A program made the position numbers and the translations under genes. A DNA stretch of 64,000 nucleotides from Eubacterium sp. (GTDB taxonomy: Bacteria > Bacillota > Clostridia > Oscillospirales > Ruminococcaceae). Location: NCBI GenBank assembly GCA_022511265.1, contig JAFLRX010000002.1, forward strand, positions 1 through 64,000, read 5' to 3'. Positions 60,072-64,000 of this stretch are shown here, piece by piece; position 1 is the stretch's first letter, and each line of letters starts with the position of its first letter. The notes under the pieces are model-generated. The model was not told the origin of the DNA and ran no database searches. It worked only from the letters and a program-made list of their open reading frames with translations.

Positions 60072-61532
60072 ATGAAGGGCGTTTTTTCAAGTATACGTTT
60101 TAGGGTATGGTTGATGTTTATCATATTTGCCCTGCTGATAATAGCATTCCTATATTTCTTTCAGGTGGTAATGCTGGGCAGCTATTATGAATACATGAAA
60201 ACGATAGAGACCTCAGATACCGCAAGAATAATAAACGAGACCTGGCATAACAATCCCGAAAAATTATCATCTGTGGTAGAAAATCTGGCTATGGAGCGTC
60301 AGCTGTACATCCATATCTCAGACAGCAACAGGACTTATGTGCATAAAAATTACCTCGGTCGTAACAATCAGGAAATACGGGATATGATACTCAACCTCGA
60401 CGAGGAACATTTACAGGTATATCAAAACGGCGACAGCACACATTTAGTTGCCACTCTACCCCGCTCGAAGGACGGCAGCAAGGCTATCATTATGATATCA
60501 CGGATAGCCGAAGCAGGCGAACAAAACCCGGTATTCGTCACCAACGGCGCGGTAGATGTCTATATTTACAACTATCTTGAGCCTATCGGCACCACCTCTG
60601 AGATAATATACAGCCAGCTAAACTTAACGGCTGTGCTGATAATACTCGCTGCGTTTTTTATATCGGTGTTCTTCTCAAGCAGTATAACAAAACCGATAGT
60701 GCAGATATCCAAATCCGCGTTAAAGCTGCCGCAGGGTGACTTCCACCTTGAGACAAAAAAGCATCAGTTTTTGGAGATAAACGAGCTTACCGAGACGCTT
60801 AATTCCGCGTCTGACGAGATAGCAAAGTCGGACGGTCTGCGTAAGGAGCTGATGGCGAATATTTCGCACGACCTGCGCACACCTCTTACCATGATAAAGG
60901 CATACGCCGAGATGATAAGAGATCTGTCCGGCAACAATCCCGAAAAACGCGAAAAGCATCTGAAGGTCATCATTGACGAGACGGACAGACTTTCCTCGCT
61001 GGTGACGGATATCCTTGACCTGTCTAAGCTGCAAAGCGGCGCGGCGGAAATGCATATGGAGGTGTTTGACTTCTCGCAGCATCTCAAGGATCTAACGTCG
61101 CGGTTCTCACTGCTTAATGAGGTAAGAGATTATAAGATCTTGCTCAGCTGCGAGCCGGATATTTTTATCAAGGCTGATGTCACCAAGCTGGAGCAGGTGG
61201 TATATAACTTTATAAACAACGCGATAACCTACACCGGTGAAGATAAAACCATAAAAATCGCCCTATACAGAAAGCCTGATAAAAACACAGTAAGATTTGA
61301 GGTCACGGACAGCGGCATAGGCATAGATGAAGAAAACATAAAGTACGTCTGGGACAGATACTATAAGGTAAAGCACGACGGAGAGACCCACCAGCGCGCG
61401 AAAAACGGCAGCGGACTCGGACTGTCTATCGTCAAAGGAGTGCTGGAGCTGCATAAGTTCAACTACGGCGTTGACAGCAAGATCGGCGTTGGCAGCACCT
61501 TCTGGTTTGAGTGCAATGAATATAAGGATTAA
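60072..61532 (+). CDS. sensor histidine kinase
   Basis: Two TM segments; MANISHDLRTPLTMIKAYAEMIRDLSG; NFINNAITYTGE; VTDSGIGID; GSGLGLSIVKGVLELH. Confidence 0.96.
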   Translation: MKGVFSSIRFRVWLMFIIFALLIIAFLYFFQVVMLGSYYEYMKTIETSDTARIINETWHNNPEKLSSVVENLAMERQLYIHISDSNRTYVHKNYLGRNNQEIRDMILNLDEEHLQVYQNGDSTHLVATLPRSKDGSKAIIMISRIAEAGEQNPVFVTNGAVDVYIYNYLEPIGTTSEIIYSQLNLTAVLIILAAFFISVFFSSSITKPIVQISKSALKLPQGDFHLETKKHQFLEINELTETLNSASDEIAKSDGLRKELMANISHDLRTPLTMIKAYAEMIRDLSGNNPEKREKHLKVIIDETDRLSSLVTDILDLSKLQSGAAEMHMEVFDFSQHLKDLTSRFSLLNEVRDYKILLSCEPDIFIKADVTKLEQVVYNFINNAITYTGEDKTIKIALYRKPDKNTVRFEVTDSGIGIDEENIKYVWDRYYKVKHDGETHQRAKNGSGLGLSIVKGVLELHKFNYGVDSKIGVGSTFWFECNEYKD

Positions 61533-61550
61533 AAAAGAATAAGCATAAAC

Positions 61551-61576
61551 TAACACCGCCTAAATAGGCGGTGTTA
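61551..61576 (+). terminator. terminator after the two-component operon
   Basis: TAACACCGCCT / AGGCGGTGTTA stem followed by ATTTATT. Confidence 0.75.
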
Positions 61577-61595
61577 ATTTATTATCGGCAAAAAG

Positions 61596-61623
61596 ATCAC
61601 CGCACGGTATTCCGTGCGGTGAT
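61596..61623 (-). terminator. terminator of the DT-repeat surface protein
   Basis: 12-bp stem ATCACCGCACGG / CCGTGCGGTGAT; minus-strand U-tract CTTTTTG. Confidence 0.85.
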
Positions 61624-61630
61624 TTATCAA

Positions 61631-64000
61631 TTATTTCTTATCGTTCTTCTTGCGCTTGCCTGCCACAAGGGATGCAGCCGCAAGTGCTGCCGCAGCAGCT
61701 GCGCCGAGACCTGCTGCCCCATCAAGACCAACGCCGGTGTTCGGGTTGCTTGCCTGAGGAGTCATCTGGTCGAACGCGATTGTAGGAGCACCACCCTGAG
61801 GTGTAGCCTGCTCGAAATCAATCGTCGGAGCATCATAAGATGCGCTCTCGTCTATGATAGTGTTGTTGACATCTGTGTCAGCATTATCTATAGTGTTATC
61901 TGTGTCAACATCATCAATGACATTTTCAGCATCGGAATCAGTGTCTGTATCCGTATCGGTATCAGTGTCTGTGTCTGTATCGGTATCGGTGTCGGTGTCT
62001 GTATCGGTATCGGTATCAGTGTCTGTATCGGTATCGGTATCAGTGTCTGTGTCCGTATCGGTATCGGTGTCCGTATCGGTATCGGTGTCTGTATCCGTAT
62101 CAGTATCGGTATCGGTATCTGTGTCGGTGTCCGTATCGGTATCAGTGTCGGTATCGGTATCGGTATCGGTATCTGTGTCGGTGTCCGTATCGGTATCAGT
62201 GTCGGTATCGGTATCGGTATCGGTATCGGTGTCGGTATCGGTGTCCGTATCGGTATCAGTGTCGGTATCGGTATCGGTATCGGTATCAGTGTCTGTATCG
62301 GTATCCGTATCAGTGTCTGTATCGGTATCAGTGTCTGTATCTGTATCGGTATCGGTGTCGGTGTCAGTATCAGTGTCCGTATCGGTATCAGTGTCTGTAT
62401 CGGTATCGGTATCAGTGTCTGTATCGGTATCGGTATCGGTATCTGTATCGGTATCGGTATCGGTATCAGTGTCCGTATCGGTATCAGTGTCCGTATCCGT
62501 ATCGGTATCGGTATCAGTGTCTGTATCGGTATCAGTGTCCGTGTCCGTATCCGTATCCGTATCGGTGTCTGTATCGGTATCAGTGTCTGTATCGGTATCG
62601 GTATCGGTATCGGTATCAGTGTCTGTATCGGTATCGGTATCGGTGTCAGTATCGGTATCGGTATCTGTGTCCGTATCAGTATCTGTATCGGTATCAGTGT
62701 CCGTATCGGTATCAGTGTCTGTATCGGTATCAGTGTCTGTATCGGTATCGGTATCCGAATCAGTGTCCGTATCGGTATCAGTGTCTGTATCGGTATCAGT
62801 ATCGGTATCGGTATCGGTATCAGTGTCTGTATCGGTATCAGTGTCCGTATCGGTATCGGTATCGGTATCAGTGTCTGTATCGGTATCGGTGTCCGTATCG
62901 GTATCAGTGTCCGTATCGGTATCGGTATCGGTATCTGTATCGGTATCGGTGTCTGTATCAGTATCGGTATCGGTGTCCGTGTCTGTATCGGTATCGGTAT
63001 CATCATCACCGTTTCCGCTACCGCCAGGGATTGTACTCATATCAGAATCTGTATCGGTGTCCGTGTCAGTATCTGTATCCGAATCAGTATCTGTATCCGA
63101 ATCAGTATCGGTATCGGTATCAGTGTCTGTGTCGGTATCGGTATCAGTGTCTGTATCAGTATCAGTGTCTGTGTCAGTATCTGTATCGGTGTCAGTATCA
63201 GTATCGGTATCGGTGTCAGTATCTGTATCGGTGTCCGTATCGGTATCAGTGTCGGTATCGGTATCAGTGTCCGTATCGGTATCAGTGTCTGTATCGGTAT
63301 CGGTGTCTGTGTCAGTATCTGTGTCTGTATCGGTATCAGTGTCTGTATCAGTATCGGTATCGGTATCTGTATCTGTGTCTGTATCGGTATCAGTGTCAGT
63401 ATCAGTGTCGGTGTCTGTATCGGTATCTGTATCGGTATCCGTATCAGTGTCTGTATCGGTATCAGTGTCAGTATCAGTGTCGGTGTCTGTATCGGTATCG
63501 GTATCGGTGTCTGTATCGGTATCGGTATCAGTGTCTGTATCGGTATCGGTATCCGTATCAGTGTCTGTATCGGTATCGGTATCGGTATCAGTATCCGTAT
63601 CGGTATCGGTGTCCGTATCGGTATCGGTGTCTGTATCGGTATCAGTGTCTGTATCGGTATCCGTATCCGTATCGGTGTCTGTATCGGCGTCGGTGTCTGT
63701 ATCGGTATCGGTATCAGTATCGGTATCGGTGTCCGTATCGGTATCTGTGTCTGTATCGGTATCAGTGTCTGTATCGGTATCCGTATCCGTATCCGTATCG
63801 GTATCGTCGTCACCGGTTCCGGGGTCGCCGGGGATTATGCCGGGGTCGCCGTCATCGTCCTGATCTACGTCAAGATCGAGATCGTCATCGCTGGTGGGGA
63901 TGTCGAACGAATTCCAACCAAACTCCATGCCGCCCTTGTAAGACTTAGCAATAAGCTGACCCTCAAGGTGACGCTGCTCGCCGTTAACGTGAGAGTTGGG
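61631..64000 (-). CDS. Asp-Thr dipeptide-repeat cell-wall-anchored surface protein (N-terminus beyond window)
   Basis: Frame stays open to 64000 (PNSHVNGEQRHLEGQLIAKSYKGGMEFGWNSFDIPTSDDD...); long (DT)n tract; C-terminal NPNTG + hydrophobic Ala-rich helix + KRKKNDKK. Confidence 0.9.
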   Translation of the reverse strand, partial: PNSHVNGEQRHLEGQLIAKSYKGGMEFGWNSFDIPTSDDDLDLDVDQDDDGDPGIIPGDPGTGDDDTDTDTDTDTDTDTDTDTDTDTDTDTDTDTDTDTDTDTDADTDTDTDTDTDTDTDTDTDTDTDTDTDTDTDTDTDTDTDTDTDTDTDTDTDTDTDTDTDTDTDTDTDTDTDTDTDTDTDTDTDTDTDTDTDTDTDTDTDTDTDTDTDTDTDTDTDTDTDTDTDTDTDTDTDTDTDTDTDTDTDTDTDTDTDTDTDTDTDTDTDTDTDTDTDTDTDTDTDTDTDTDTDTDTDTDTDSDTDTDSDTDTDTDTDTDSDMSTIPGGSGNGDDDTDTDTDTDTDTDTDTDTDTDTDTDTDTDTDTDTDTDTDTDTDTDTDTDTDTDTDTDTDTDTDTDTDTDTDTDTDTDTDTDSDTDTDTDTDTDTDTDTDTDTDTDTDTDTDTDTDTDTDTDTDTDTDTDTDTDTDTDTDTDTDTDTDTDTDTDTDTDTDTDTDTDTDTDTDTDTDTDTDTDTDTDTDTDTDTDTDTDTDTDTDTDTDTDTDTDTDTDTDTDTDTDTDTDTDTDTDTDTDTDTDTDTDTDTDTDTDTDTDTDTDTDTDTDTDTDTDTDTDTDTDTDTDTDTDTDTDTDTDTDTDTDTDTDTDTDTDTDTDTDTDTDTDTDTDTDTDTDTDTDTDTDTDTDTDTDTDSDAENVIDDVDTDNTIDNADTDVNNTIIDESASYDAPTIDFEQATPQGGAPTIAFDQMTPQASNPNTGVGLDGAAGLGAAAAAALAAASLVAGKRKKNDKK
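61938..63807. repeat. hexanucleotide array encoding (Asp-Thr)n, interrupted near 63000
   Basis: Plus strand is GTRTCN units in tandem with recurring longer units such as CAGTGTCTGTATCGGTAT; interrupted by a PGGSGNGDD linker. Confidence 0.97.

Noticed and set aside
61938-63807. CRISPR-like array
   Set aside because: Units are contiguous 6-bp repeats in a coding frame, with no unique spacers and no cas genes
61854-63863. Plus-strand 669-aa SVSVSV ORF and other-frame ORFs (IPIPIQ..., CLYRYQ...) over the repeat
   Set aside because: Artefacts of a stop-free hexamer array; no SD or signal, while the minus-strand frame has a coherent C-terminal sorting signal and terminator

Overview
The window looks like chromosomal DNA from a Ruminococcus/Oscillospiraceae-type Firmicute; this assignment is inferred from gene content only. 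Most of it is housekeeping: tRNA-Phe and tRNA-Val, aroQ, rpsU, htpG, secA, maf/ppa, clpE, truA, an ECF ATPase/T module, glmM, ruvB-ruvA-ruvC, dusB, alaS, holA and rnmV. Two sortase-type surface proteins are present: a transglutaminase-like protein at 8.6-12.2 kb and a giant Asp-Thr dipeptide-repeat protein at 61.6-64.0 kb that runs off the right edge. There is also an accessory run of small-molecule-modifying enzymes (3.8-8.6 kb), an H-cluster maturation set (TM1266-like, hydG, hydF), an apbE/NusG-II/Gx-transporter operon and a two-component system. The most interesting observations are: (1) a promoter-driven structured leader/ncRNA ending in a terminator just before the TM1266-hydG-hydF genes; (2) the DT-repeat stalk protein with an NPNTG anchor; (3) two genes (dusB, apbE) whose ATG sits 7 nt after a consensus -10, with near-identical sequence, suggesting leaderless transcripts; (4) a 5'UTR with a terminator-like hairpin before a response regulator; (5) a short leader ORF with an SD-sequestering alternative fold before a methyltransferase. 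No CRISPR array, transposase, prophage or rRNA was seen.
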